DNA of 64,000 bases from assembly GCF_000024605.1 (NCBI RefSeq), contig NC_013385.1:496001-560000 (forward strand), in the 5' to 3' direction. Of this stretch, positions 34,751 through 43,447 are shown piece by piece. This DNA is from Ammonifex degensii KC4 (GTDB lineage: Bacteria > Bacillota > Desulfotomaculia > Desulfotomaculales > Ammonificaceae). Under the pieces are notes generated by a model. The model was not told where the DNA came from and searched no databases. It worked only from the letters and a program-made list of their open reading frames with translations. Positions within the stretch are counted from its first letter, which is position 1. Each line of letters starts with the position of its first letter. The translations under genes and the position numbers were made by a program.

Positions 34751-35446
34751 CCCTTGCGGGCAGGAGAAGTAATGCGGGCGTACTATTTCACTGCAAGGAC
34801 CGGAAGCCCGCTGGCTTCGAGCCTTTCCACCATCTTTGTCGAAAGGGTCTACGATGTCTTCTCCCTGGGGCTTTTACTGCTTCTGGCTCTGGCCTGGGGA
34901 GTGCGAGGGGTTGTTCCCAGCAAAGCGGAACTGGCGTTACTTTTCGTAGCTCTCATCTGCGTTGGAACAGCAGTTATTGCGGGTGCGTTAACGCGGCACC
35001 ATCTGCGTGCTAAAGACTCCAGACCTCTCGGGTTCATCATGGCCGGGATTCGGGAGTTTGCCCGGCCCCTGAGCCAGCTCCGGGATGGCAGAACCGCTTT
35101 AATTTTGGCTACCCTCAGCGTGGCAGCCTGGTTCAGCAACTACCTGTCGCTTATGGTCTTGCTCCGGGGTGTAGCTAATTCGCTGCCGGAGGCGGCGCTC
35201 CTGCTTCTTCTCTTCGTGAACATGGGGCTGCTTATCCCTTCTTCGCCGGGCGCCCTGGGAGTGATGCAGGCGGCCTTTTGGCTGGCCTTGCTTCCTTTTG
35301 GCGTATCGAAGGAGCAAAGCTTAGCCCTGTCCCTTGCCTACCAAGGCGGGCTCTATCTTTTCACGCTGGCGGTGGGCCTGCCCTTCTTCCTGCTTTACCG
35401 CTCTGAGCAACCTGCTCCGGCACCACCCACTGAGCAGGGTTGCTAA
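34751..35446 (+). pseudogene. YbhN/UPF0104-type lysylphosphatidylglycerol synthase/flippase-like protein, N-terminally truncated
   Basis: The frame begins PLRAGEVMRAYYFTARTGSPLASSLSTIFVERVYDVFSL, immediately after an in-frame TGA; in intact members of this family that motif lies about 80 residues in, after two membrane helices. The rest has five hydrophobic helices and SSPGALGVMQAAFW, the family's second motif. These proteins are often found in polysaccharide loci as lipid-linked sugar flippases. The start is gone, so it is a remnant. It ends at a GGGTTGCTAAC sequence shared with IS607 left ends. Confidence 0.65.
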
Positions 35447-35470
35447 CGGTGCTTCTGCTGAGCAGTAAAT

Positions 35471-35498
35471 AAGGGGCACCCCTTAGGGGTGCCCCTTT
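35471..35498. terminator. Bidirectional terminator
   Basis: AAGGGGCACCCCT and AGGGGTGCCCCTTT are perfectly complementary around TTA, between the convergent flippase remnant and the protease gene. Confidence 0.85.
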
Positions 35499-35514
35499 CG
35501 AGTTCCTCGATGGC

Positions 35515-38500
35515 CTACTGCGCTGGCTCGATGGAGATCAGCCGCAAAAGCTTGCCCCGCATGTAGATGTTCGGTCCGCTTTCCAGATACCCCTTCACGG
35601 TCACCTCTTTGCCTTCGCTTTCCCGGAGCGCCTGGGCGGTGAGGGTGTCCGCCTGGTCGGGCAGGAGAACGTAGATGTCCTGGCCTGCCACCAGCTCCCA
35701 GTGAGGCTTCTCAATGGTGCTCCAGGTGAGCTGCCCCTTGAGGGTCACCGTCTCCACCCAGAGGCCGAGACGCTGGGCCACCCGATAGAGGATGGCGGCC
35801 ATCTGGGCGCGGGTAACCTCCTGCTGGGGAGCGAACTTGCCTTCCCCCACCCCGTAGACCAGCCCGGCTGCCGCCGCGGTGGCCACCGCCTGCCGCGCCC
35901 AGGGGCTGATCTCTTCGGCGTCGCGGAAGTTAGGCGTCATCTGCCGCTGGAGGATGCCGGCCAGCCTGAGCGCCACGGCCGCCAGCTCCTCGCGGGTAAG
36001 AGTATCCTCGGGGCGGAATCTATCGCCGTCTCCCACCATGAGCCCCTTCTGGCTGACCGCCGCTACCGCCTTAGCGTACCAGGCCCCGGGCGGTACGTCG
36101 CTGAAGTGGGGCGGTGTTTCGGCCTCCAACCCCAAGAGGCGGCAGATCATGGCCGCCAGCTCCGCCCGGGTTATCGCTTTGTCGGGGCGGAAGGTCCCGT
36201 CGGGGTAGCCGCCGACCACCCCCCGGGCTGCCAGGACGGCTATATCCTTGGCCGCCCAGTGCCCGGCGACATCGGGGAATTCTTTGCGCACCGCCAGCAC
36301 GGCGTAGCTGGAGAAGTGCTCCAGCTCCACCACCACCCGCGAGTTCGCGAAGTCCAGACGGCCGCCCACCGGCCGCCAGGAACCATCAGCCTCCTGGCGG
36401 AAGGCCAGGCAGTAGAAGGGGCTCAGGTTGCCGAGCTTGGCCGGGTCGAAAGCCAGGGCCACCTTCACCGGCCTGGCTGGCTGGGCGTCGCTTTCGATGT
36501 TGATCACCGGTCCCGCAGCCAGCAGGCCTGCAGGGAGGTTTTCCGGCGCTTCGGCAGCGATTCTAACCACCAGCTTTGTTCCCGGAGGCAGGGCTCCCGC
36601 GGGTATCTCCAGAGATGCCTTGCCTTCGGGAAGAGACAGCTGCTGCTTGTCGCCGGTGGCGACTAGCTCCGCCACGCCAGGCGGCATCTCTTCTTTCTTG
36701 GCAGGAGCTCCGCCTCCGCCGCCACCACCTCCTCCACTACCGCCTCCGCCACCTCCGCCACCGGCTCCGCTGCTGCCACCAGTTCCCCCGCCGGGAGCGG
36801 GCAGGGAGCGGACGTAGTTGACGACGTTGTAGGCGTTGAGGGTGCCGCCGGAGGCCACTTTACCGCTAAGGCCGGGGAGAGGGGTCACCTGCGACCTCAA
36901 GATGTTGATTAACTGGCCAGGGCTGAGGTCGCCGCGCAGGGAGAGGGCCAGGGCGGCCGCGCCGGAGACGAAGGGTGCTGCCATGGAGGTGCCAGACCAG
37001 GCTTCGTAGGGCTGGTAGGTGAGAACTACCCTGGCGTAGGGAATTGCCGGTGCCAGCACGCTGGCGCGGCGGTTGTAAGGGTTCAGCAAGTAGCTAGTTC
37101 CGGTGTACGGATCGTACACGCCGGCAACTACCGAGGGGCCCTCCCACCAGTTGATGAATTGCGCACCTAGATAGTTGTGGTAGAAAGGAGTGTTTTCGAT
37201 CCCATAGCCGGCGTACCGGCCGCAGAGGAAGAGCTTGCCACCGCCCGTTAAGTACTGAGTGAGGTTGTTTTGGTCGTTAGCCGTCAGGTTGGGAACCCAG
37301 GTGGAGGGGTTGTTGGGGTCGGCGCTGTTGGGGTTGCTGCACCAGGCGTAGCCGGTAAACCAGATAACGCCGCTGTAAACGGTGGCGTCCACCGCCGGGC
37401 CGTCGGCACCGCTGGGCACGGTGTAGAAGGTGTAGACATAGCCGGCCGTGCTGAGGGTGTTGCGGTAAAACAGGCTCACATCTGGAAAGTAACCGCTTTC
37501 ACTCTGGTCGTCGTCCACTACCAGCAAGGGCTTGGTTTGTGTGTCTGCCGGTGTTATCCCGAAGAAGTTGTAGACTACCCGAACGATGCTGTCGTACACC
37601 GCTTCGGGTGTGGCCAGATCCTCCGCGCCGAAGCCCCAGAACATAACCTTGTAGCCGGAGCTCGGACTGTAAACCGCCAGGGCCACACCGCCGCCAGGTG
37701 GAGGAGAGGGTACTGTGCTCAGGATGTCCTCCCCGGGGGCGGCCAAGGCCACAGACTTCGGCCCGTAGTTGGAGAAAGAGGCCAGGTTTCCGGGGGAACG
37801 AGAGGGATCGGCCAGGGCCGCCACGGCGATGACGTTGGGCAGGGCAGCGAGGTTGTAGACTGCCCAGTCCACGGTGAAGCTGGCCGGGTCGGTCAGCACT
37901 TGGTCGTTGTTGCTGGCTTCATTTCCCGCCGCGGCTACGAAAAGGACGTCCGGGTGGGATTTTATGGCCTCGTATTCCAGGTAGTCGGGTTCGCAACCGG
38001 TGCAGCCGAAGCTCATGTTGATGATCCTGGCCCCGTGGCCTGCGGCATAGTTGATGCCTTGCACGATCTGTGCGGAGGTCCCCCAGCCGTCGGCGTTCAT
38101 CACCTTGACCGCCATGATCTTAGCCTGCGGAGCCACTCCCACCCCTCCCTGGCCGTTGAGTTCCGCGGCGATGATGCCTGCCACGTGGGTGCCGTGGCCG
38201 TTATCGTCCACCGGATAAGGATCGTTGTTCACAAAATCGTAGCCTGGAGTGCCAGTTTGCGGGTCGTGCCACATGTTATCCTTCAGGTCCGGGTGGTTGT
38301 AGTCCACGCCGGTGTCTAGCACCGCCACGATTATCCCGTTGCCCTGAGTATACTGCCAGGCGGATTCCGCCTGCACCCCGTAGACCGCATTGGTTATCCC
38401 CCAGTTAGCCAGTGGATCGATTGAGATAGCGCGGATGCGGTAAATGTAGTTGGGCTGCGCATATTCCACCCGCGGGTCGCTCATAAGCTCTGCCACCGCC

Positions 38501-38794
38501 TGCCGGACGTCTGCTCCCGTCTTGAGGAGGGCTGCACCGTGCGGCAGCTGCCGGGCCATTTTGAGGCCCAGGCGAGTGTGCTTGGTCGCGAGCTCGCTTG
38601 TCACTGCTTCGAAGGTTTTTTGCTTCCAGTACGTCTTTTTTGAGCTTCACGATCACCTCACCGGGGACGTACGCCTGTGCGGGAGGTGCCGGAGCAGGTG
38701 CGGCCACCGCGGGCAATACCTGGCTCAGCACCAGGATGGCTACCGTCAGCAGCCCCAGAAGCCTTAGAAAGTTCTGTTTTCTCAAACTTACCAC
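35515..38794 (-). pseudogene. SLH-anchored subtilisin-like protease, frameshifted near the N-terminus
   Basis: A signal peptide (FLRLLGLLTVAILVLSQVLPAVA) and the start of the prodomain (YVPGEVIVKLKKDVLEAK) lie in one frame from 38794. The rest (1029 codons, 38604-35515) lies in another. Dropping one A from the A6 run at 38616-38621 joins them as EAKTFEAVTSEL. The S8 triad is intact: VAVLDTGVDYNHPDL, NGHGTHVAGI and SGTSMAAPFVSGAAAL. A glycine-rich linker of about 30 residues follows, then a beta domain and three SLH repeats that anchor to the cell wall. It would be a surface protease if read through; slippage, phase variation, decay or a base error are all possible. Confidence 0.8.
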
Positions 38795-38965
38795 CTCCGG
38801 GTTCAGGTTTTTCGCATCCCCACTTAAGTTATTTCGGCTACCGGAGGGCGAGGCTTTAAAAGCGGGGAGAACCGAACGGCAAAGGGGCGTCTTAACGCGG
38901 GCTTGGATAGGGAGAGAGTTCGATGCTCAGGCAAGAAGGTTCTGGTGGGAGCGACTCCCGAGGGT

Positions 38966-39328
38966 TCAGGGCCTTTCGAAAAGCGTTATCCCTTTCTCCA
39001 GGGCGGTGCGGGCCAGGGGCACATGTAGCTCTTCCTGAGTGTAAGGAAAAACCTCTATAGGAAAGTCGATCTCTATCTTTGCCGACCACTCGGCCAGGCG
39101 TTCCGGGAAAGGCTTATTGCTTTCGGTAAGGACGATCAAAAGGTCGGCGTCGCTTCCCGGTATTGCCCGGCCTTCGGCCAGGGAGCCGAAGAGGACAACT
39201 TTTTTCACCGTTTTATTCTCCCGGCCGAGGCGTTCGGCTTCTCTTTTCAGGGCCTTCAGGAGCTCTTCCTTCTCGAGCCAGAATACCTTCACAGAATTCC
39301 ACGATTCTTCCCGCACAAAAGAGCGCAT
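38966..39328 (-). CDS. MNT-domain nucleotidyltransferase (antitoxin type)
   Basis: About 120 residues. The GSX10DXD motif is complete: LFGSLAEGRAIPGSDADLLIVL. The later strand IEIDFPIEVFPYTQEEL holds the third acidic residue. ATG 39328 is chosen because AGAAGGAGGCAGA precedes it; the frame is open further upstream. It overlaps the end of the HEPN gene by 116 bp, as in the pair at 23 kb. Both genes look intact, so this is a complete HEPN-MNT module. Confidence 0.85.
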   Translation of the reverse strand: MRSFVREESWNSVKVFWLEKEELLKALKREAERLGRENKTVKKVVLFGSLAEGRAIPGSDADLLIVLTESNKPFPERLAEWSAKIEIDFPIEVFPYTQEELHVPLARTALEKGITLFERP

Positions 39329-39662
39329 TCTCTGCCTCCTTCTCCGTGAAATACTCGAAGGGGCTTCCGGCAGCGAATCCGTTGGGGTACCTCGCAGGAA
39401 CATAGAATTTGTCCAGCGTGCGGGCGCAGTCCAGGATCTCTTCTCCCACTTTCACCTTAGTTTGCAGAGCGCGCAGAAGTTCAAACACCGAGTGTCCCCA
39501 GGCAAGCCCGCCGAGCTTCTGGAAGACGGCTTTCACCGCTTTCTCAGCCGCCTGCTGCGAGACAAAGCAGGCCCACTCAAAGAAGGCCTCCTGTGCCATT
39601 CTCCGGGCGGCCTCGAGATCGCGTCTCGCCTGTTTTATCCAGTCGGTACTCCGCTCAGGCAT
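39213..39662 (-). CDS. HEPN-domain protein (PF05168 type)
   Basis: About 149 residues. WIKQARRDLEAARRMAQEAFFEWACFVSQQAAEKAVKAVF forms the first HEPN helices, and LDKFYVPARYPNGFAAGSPFEYFTEKEAE the second half with the 'LDxFYxPxRYPN' signature. It closely parallels the broken HEPN protein at 20954-23338. ATG 39662 follows AGAAGGAGAGG; an upstream frame extension is not conserved. It has no RX4H RNase motif, which is normal for this HEPN subgroup. It precedes and overlaps its MNT partner. Confidence 0.85.
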   Translation of the reverse strand: MPERSTDWIKQARRDLEAARRMAQEAFFEWACFVSQQAAEKAVKAVFQKLGGLAWGHSVFELLRALQTKVKVGEEILDCARTLDKFYVPARYPNGFAAGSPFEYFTEKEAENALFCAGRIVEFCEGILAREGRAPEGPEKRSRTPRPGE

Positions 39663-39814
39663 ATCCTCGCCTCTCCTTCTTGGCAAAAGTATACCACACC
39701 TGCCGAGGCTCCACTCCCATCCTTTTGTCCTTTGGAGGTGGCTTCTGGCAGGAACTAGCGGCTTCTTTGTCGAAAACTCCAGCAACTGGCTCGGCTGGTT
39801 CGGGGGCTTGCTGT

Positions 39815-41167
39815 ATGTCGCGCTGGATGAGGGTAGCCTTGGTTCTAGGAGACTTGATCTGCCTTCACCTCGGTTATCTGGTGGCCTTCCTTCTCCGCTT
39901 TCGAGGAAGTCTCCCGCCGGAGAACTGGAGTGCTTACCTGGAGCTGGCTCCCTGGCTCACGCTGGCTGCCCTGCTGTTCCTTTATGTCTATAGCCTTACT
40001 TTACCCCGGCGCCAGCGCTGGGCGGAAATCTTTTCCTCTCTCATTTGCGTGGTTGCTCTCCTGTTCCTTTCCGGCTTGAGCCTTTCCTACATTATGCAAA
40101 CTTACGCTTTTCCCCGGTCCGTTTTCTTCCTGGCCGCCGTCTTGCAGCTTGTCTTTTTAGCCTCTTGGCGGCGGGCGCTGTGGACGTGGATTTTACGCCG
40201 CCACGGGCCTTTGGCTTTGCTGATAGTGGGCCCTTGGGACGAGGCTTCTAAGCGCCGGGAGCAACTGGAGAAGCACCGACCTTTGCTCTTTCAGGTCCGC
40301 GGCATCGTCACCGACACCGTGCCCCCGGATCGAAGAGAAGACTCCTCGATCAGTTTGGCTACCTACGATGAACTCCCTGTGGTTCTGGAGCGGTTGCAGC
40401 CGGAAGGGGTGCTCTTCTGCTCCTCTGTGCCCTTGGAAGAAAGAAGCCGTCTGATGGCCAAAGCGGTGGCGCAGGGTACTTCTGTTTTTCTGATACCACG
40501 GCTGGAAGACCTGCTTCTGGCCGGTGCTTCCATGGAGCCGCTTAACGGCATCCCTGCCTTCCGCATACTCGGCCTGCAGGAAATGGCGGTGGGCGGATGG
40601 AAAAGGCTTTTGGACTTCGCCTTGGCCCTTGTTCTTGCCGTCCCGGCGCTTCCTATCATCCTGCTGGCTGCTTTGGCGGTGAAGCTCGATTCCCCCGGGG
40701 CTCCTGCCTTTTACGTGCAGGAGCGGGTGGGCCGGGGAGGGAGGGTGTTCCGCCTGATCAAGCTTAGGACCATGGTGCCGGAGGCAGAAAAGGACACTGG
40801 TCCCGTCCTGGCCACCCGGGACGATCCCCGCCTTACCAGGGTGGGGCGCTTCCTGCGGGCCACCCGCATAGACGAGCTCCCTCAGCTCTGGAACGTTTTG
40901 AAGGGGGACATGAGCTTCGTGGGTCCCCGGCCGGAGAGGCCCTTCTTCGTCAGCCAGCTGGAGAGGGAGATACCGGGCTATTACCTGCGCCATTGCCTGC
41001 CCCCGGGGATAACGGGGCTGGCTCAGGTGGAAGGGGAATACAGCACCCCGCCGGAGGATAAGTTGAGATACGATCTTTTATACGCCCGGTCGGCTTCGCT
41101 CCTAACCGATCTCCGGATTATACTGCGGACTTTAAGCGTTATGATGCTGCGAGACAAGGCAAGTTGA
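39815..41167 (+). CDS. Undecaprenyl-phosphate sugar-1-phosphate transferase (WbaP/EpsL-like)
   Basis: The 450-residue polyprenyl-phosphate phosphoglycosyltransferase loads the first sugar onto the lipid carrier. There are four N-terminal membrane helices (LGDLICLHLGYLVAFLL; WLTLAALLFLYVYSL; ICVVALLFLSGLSLSY; FFLAAVLQLVFLAS), a CoA-binding-like middle, a further helix, then the catalytic domain VQERVGRGGRVFRLIKLRTMVPEAE, DPRLTRVGRFLRATRIDELPQLWNVLKGDMSFVGPRPE. ATG 39815 has GGGGG upstream; the long upstream frame is spurious. It is the intact initiating enzyme of an otherwise eroded locus. Confidence 0.9.
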   Translation: MSRWMRVALVLGDLICLHLGYLVAFLLRFRGSLPPENWSAYLELAPWLTLAALLFLYVYSLTLPRRQRWAEIFSSLICVVALLFLSGLSLSYIMQTYAFPRSVFFLAAVLQLVFLASWRRALWTWILRRHGPLALLIVGPWDEASKRREQLEKHRPLLFQVRGIVTDTVPPDRREDSSISLATYDELPVVLERLQPEGVLFCSSVPLEERSRLMAKAVAQGTSVFLIPRLEDLLLAGASMEPLNGIPAFRILGLQEMAVGGWKRLLDFALALVLAVPALPIILLAALAVKLDSPGAPAFYVQERVGRGGRVFRLIKLRTMVPEAEKDTGPVLATRDDPRLTRVGRFLRATRIDELPQLWNVLKGDMSFVGPRPERPFFVSQLEREIPGYYLRHCLPPGITGLAQVEGEYSTPPEDKLRYDLLYARSASLLTDLRIILRTLSVMMLRDKAS

Positions 41168-41254
41168 AGAAAGATTGTCTCTTTTGCGCGTGCTAGTGAC
41201 GGAAACCTGGTGTAGAATCGCAGTAGAGAGGCTTGGAGAAAGGGGAAGCCTGCC

Positions 41255-41572
41255 TTGAGCAAGGTGCCGGAGTGGAAACCGTCGGAGGATTTCATCAGAG
41301 AGTACGTCCGGCGGGTAAAGGAGAAGGAAGAGCGGCTGGCTGCCCGAAAAAAGGCTGCGTTGGAGAAGGCCCGAGCCGTGGCGGAACTCCTTAAGAAGAA
41401 ATACGGAGCGGAGAAGGTAATGCTTTACGGTTCCCTAGCAGGGTGGAGCAGATTTCACGAGCGCTCGGATATCGACATCATGGTATGGGGCTTCAAGGGC
41501 GACTTCTGGCGGATGCAGGTCGAGGTAGAAGAGACAGCTTTTCCCTTCGAATGTTCTGTAGTCTGCGAGGAG
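41255..41572 (+). pseudogene. MNT-domain nucleotidyltransferase, 5' part (split by an IS607-type relic)
   Basis: 106 codons contain a coiled N-terminus (VRRVKEKEERLAARKKAALEKARAVAELL) and the nucleotidyltransferase motif MLYGSLAGWSRFHERSDIDIMVW, with one extra residue relative to GSX10DXD. The frame breaks after VVCEE at 41572. The missing end DAFPSLRERVREEGVEL-stop is found at 43394-43447; joining the two gives a 123-residue antitoxin. Confidence 0.85.
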
Positions 41573-41583
41573 GCTCACAACAG

Positions 41584-41612
41584 TTGACAGATTCTTGCAA
41601 AATGTGTATATT
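41584..41612 (+). promoter_or_regulatory. Promoter inside the IS607-type relic
   Basis: TTGACA (41584-41589), 17 bases, TATATT (41607-41612): a near-consensus promoter 11 bp inside the left end, driving the HTH remnant and the TnpB-like gene. Confidence 0.75.
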
Positions 41613-41624
41613 GGTGCCTGAGCT

Positions 41625-41748
41625 ATGAAGCGGAAATTTCTTACCCTCAAAGAGTGCAAAAAAATTTACGGGCCCAAGCCGAAGTTCCCTCCTGAACTAC
41701 GAGAAGCAGGGACTGATAACCCCGCTCAGAACCCCTGGCAGTAAGTAG
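41625..41748 (+). pseudogene. TnpA remnant: frameshifted MerR-type HTH without recombinase domain
   Basis: From ATG 41625 the frame reads KFLTLKECKKIYG, then loses the pattern. In the next frame, from about 41671, it continues PSRSSLLNYEKQGLITPLR and stops at 41748. Together this is a MerR/IS607-TnpA helix-turn-helix (compare LYRTAEAAVLLG...TLRRWEREGKI in the intact copies). A one-base shift near 41670 breaks it, and the serine recombinase domain is absent. The in-frame product from ATG would be only 39 residues. Confidence 0.65.
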
Positions 41749-41769
41749 TAAAAGGGGCGGGAAGAAGAA

Positions 41770-43365
41770 GTGATAACCCTCCAGTGCCTCCTGGAGTTTC
41801 AGAGCGAAGGAGACAGGCGGAAGGTCCTCGACCTCATGTGTAAGTTTTCCTCCGCCGAAAGGTATGGTTACCGGAGGCTCCTTGAGGGCTGGCCGAGGGA
41901 AGAATTAAAGAAGCACCTGGCCCAGGTCTTCCAGGTCAACACCCGCTACGCCGACGACGCCATCCTCAAAGCCTCCGGTATCCTGTCTTCTTGTCGGGAG
42001 AGGGGGCAGAACCCCACCAAGGTAGTCTTCGGCGGGAGAGGCCTCTTCGAGAAGCTGAAAAAGAAGCACCTGAACGGCCCGAGGCGTGAAGAGCTGGAGA
42101 GGGAGTGGAAGGAGAAAAGGCAGGGTAACCTCTACTCCAGGGGAGACAGGACGAAGCAGGGCAACCTCAACCTCCGGTTTGTCTGGATAAAAGGGGAGCT
42201 TTATCTCCGGATATGTGTGGGGGAAAGACGGTGGGTCTATGCGAAGGTCGTAAGGCTGGTGAAGAGAGAAAGAGACAAGTGGATAGGCTTCATCTGGGAC
42301 CTCCACCAGGCGGAGAGGACAGGTAAGTGGTTCCCCTACGATGTGGAGCTTAAGCTCAAAAACGGTGAAGTCTACGCCCACGTGAGCATAAGCGAAAAGT
42401 TTCCCCCTGCCATCGTCACTCCCGAAAACGGGGTCATAGGGATAGACGTCAACGCCTACCCCTTTCACCTGGCGCTGGCGGAAGTCTCCCCCGACGGCAA
42501 CCTCGTGGGCTACGAGAGGATAAGCCTCCACGAACTCCTTTCTGCCGACCGCGACAAGAGGGAGTACCTTGCCTGGCAGGTGGCCTACTGGGTAGTCGGC
42601 CTGGCCCTGGAGAAGGGCAGGGCCATAGCCGTGGAAGACCTGGAGAAGCTCCCGAAGGGCAGGAGGGGAGACGGCTTCCCTAAGCTGAGGCGAAAGCTCC
42701 AGCGCTGGGTCTACAGGGGCATCCTGGAGAAGGTAGAGGTCCTGGCCAGGAGGCACGGGGTGGAAGTAATCAAAGTAAACCCCGCCTACACCTCGGTGAT
42801 AGGGAAGCTCAAGTACGCGCCCCAGTACCTGATAGACAAGGACGTGGCCGGGGCTCTGGTGATAGGTCGCCGGGCCTTAGGCTTCGAGGAGGAGCTGCCG
42901 GAAGCTTACCGGTGTCTCTTAAAAGACGAAGAGTTCCTGCTCTACGCTTTAGCCGAGCTCGAAGAGAAGGTGAAAAAGCTCAAGCGGGAGCTGAAGGGAG
43001 AAGAGAATGAGTGGCGGAGGAAGGCCATAAAAGCCAGACTCAAGGCCACACGCGGTGAACTGAAGACCCTCAAAGCCCACCTTCGGGCTCTTCAAAGCGG
43101 GGAGGGTGAGCCCGCTTCCCAAAGAAGCCCGGCCGACCGACGGAAGGAGCCGGTGAGGGGCTGCCTTTCGGGGCGGCGAAAAAGTTGGCGAGTCCTCTCC
43201 GCAGCCCTCACCGTCCCGGTCCTCGAAAAGTCCCCTCACGTGAGGGGCACCGTGAGGGACTTTTCTCCCTTGAGGCCGGTCCTGGTCTCGGGGGACTGGG
43301 AGCGGGCGGTGAGAAGGCCAGTCCCCGTTCCTGGTGCGGGGGCGGCTGTGCAAGAGTGTAGCTAA
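41770..43365 (+). CDS. TnpB-related RuvC protein without zinc ribbon
   Basis: The 531-residue protein has complete RuvC motifs: NGVIGIDVNAYPFHLALAEV (Asp), AIAVEDLEKLPKG (Glu) and YLIDKDVAGALVIGRRALGF (Asp). The zinc ribbon normally lying before the last motif is missing, as in the 'TnpB-related' group of IS605 OrfB proteins found in thermophiles. After the core come a coiled-coil helix pair (LLYALAELEEKVKKLKREL) and about 100 residues of low-complexity tail encoded over strong RNA hairpins. GTG start after GGGGCGGGAAG. With its tnpA gone it is still open and apparently under purifying constraint. Confidence 0.78.
   Translation: MITLQCLLEFQSEGDRRKVLDLMCKFSSAERYGYRRLLEGWPREELKKHLAQVFQVNTRYADDAILKASGILSSCRERGQNPTKVVFGGRGLFEKLKKKHLNGPRREELEREWKEKRQGNLYSRGDRTKQGNLNLRFVWIKGELYLRICVGERRWVYAKVVRLVKRERDKWIGFIWDLHQAERTGKWFPYDVELKLKNGEVYAHVSISEKFPPAIVTPENGVIGIDVNAYPFHLALAEVSPDGNLVGYERISLHELLSADRDKREYLAWQVAYWVVGLALEKGRAIAVEDLEKLPKGRRGDGFPKLRRKLQRWVYRGILEKVEVLARRHGVEVIKVNPAYTSVIGKLKYAPQYLIDKDVAGALVIGRRALGFEEELPEAYRCLLKDEEFLLYALAELEEKVKKLKRELKGEENEWRRKAIKARLKATRGELKTLKAHLRALQSGEGEPASQRSPADRRKEPVRGCLSGRRKSWRVLSAALTVPVLEKSPHVRGTVRDFSPLRPVLVSGDWERAVRRPVPVPGAGAAVQECS
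43226..43326 (+). ncRNA. Candidate guide-RNA scaffold hairpins at the 3' end of the TnpB-like gene
   Basis: AAAAGTCCCCTCACG and CGTGAGGGACTTTT (43226-43264) form a long stem, and GGGGACTGG (43291-43299) pairs with CCAGTCCCC (43318-43326). Both lie in the non-conserved coding tail of the gene, 65-170 bp before the element's right end, the position expected for a TnpB omega RNA. Confidence 0.45.
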
Positions 43366-43393
43366 ACACTTTTTGTACAGTTTTTTAAACCAG

Positions 43394-43447
43394 GATGCTT
43401 TTCCTTCCCTTCGGGAGCGGGTGCGAGAGGAAGGAGTGGAACTGTGA
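43394..43447 (+). pseudogene. MNT-domain nucleotidyltransferase, 3' part
   Basis: Seventeen codons, DAFPSLRERVREEGVEL, then TGA. This is the normal C-terminus of an MNT protein and completes 41255-41572 in frame. Its TGA overlaps the GTG start of the HepT-like gene (GTGA). Confidence 0.8.

Larger units (their letters stand above)
41573..43393 (+). mobile_element. Decayed IS607-type element with intact TnpB-like gene
   Basis: The 1821-bp limits were deduced from the split MNT gene: GAG|...|GAT, i.e. insertion between two Gs with no duplication, the IS607 signature (one-base ambiguity). Inside are a strong promoter, a frameshifted MerR-type HTH that is all that is left of tnpA, and a full TnpB-related gene with a structured 3' end. 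It is not closely related in sequence to IS607 copies A and B. It cannot move by itself. Confidence 0.8.

Noticed and set aside
36114-36817. Long plus-strand ORFs over the protease gene
   Set aside because: Pro/Arg-rich shadows of the GC-rich glycine-rich and SLH coding region on the other strand.
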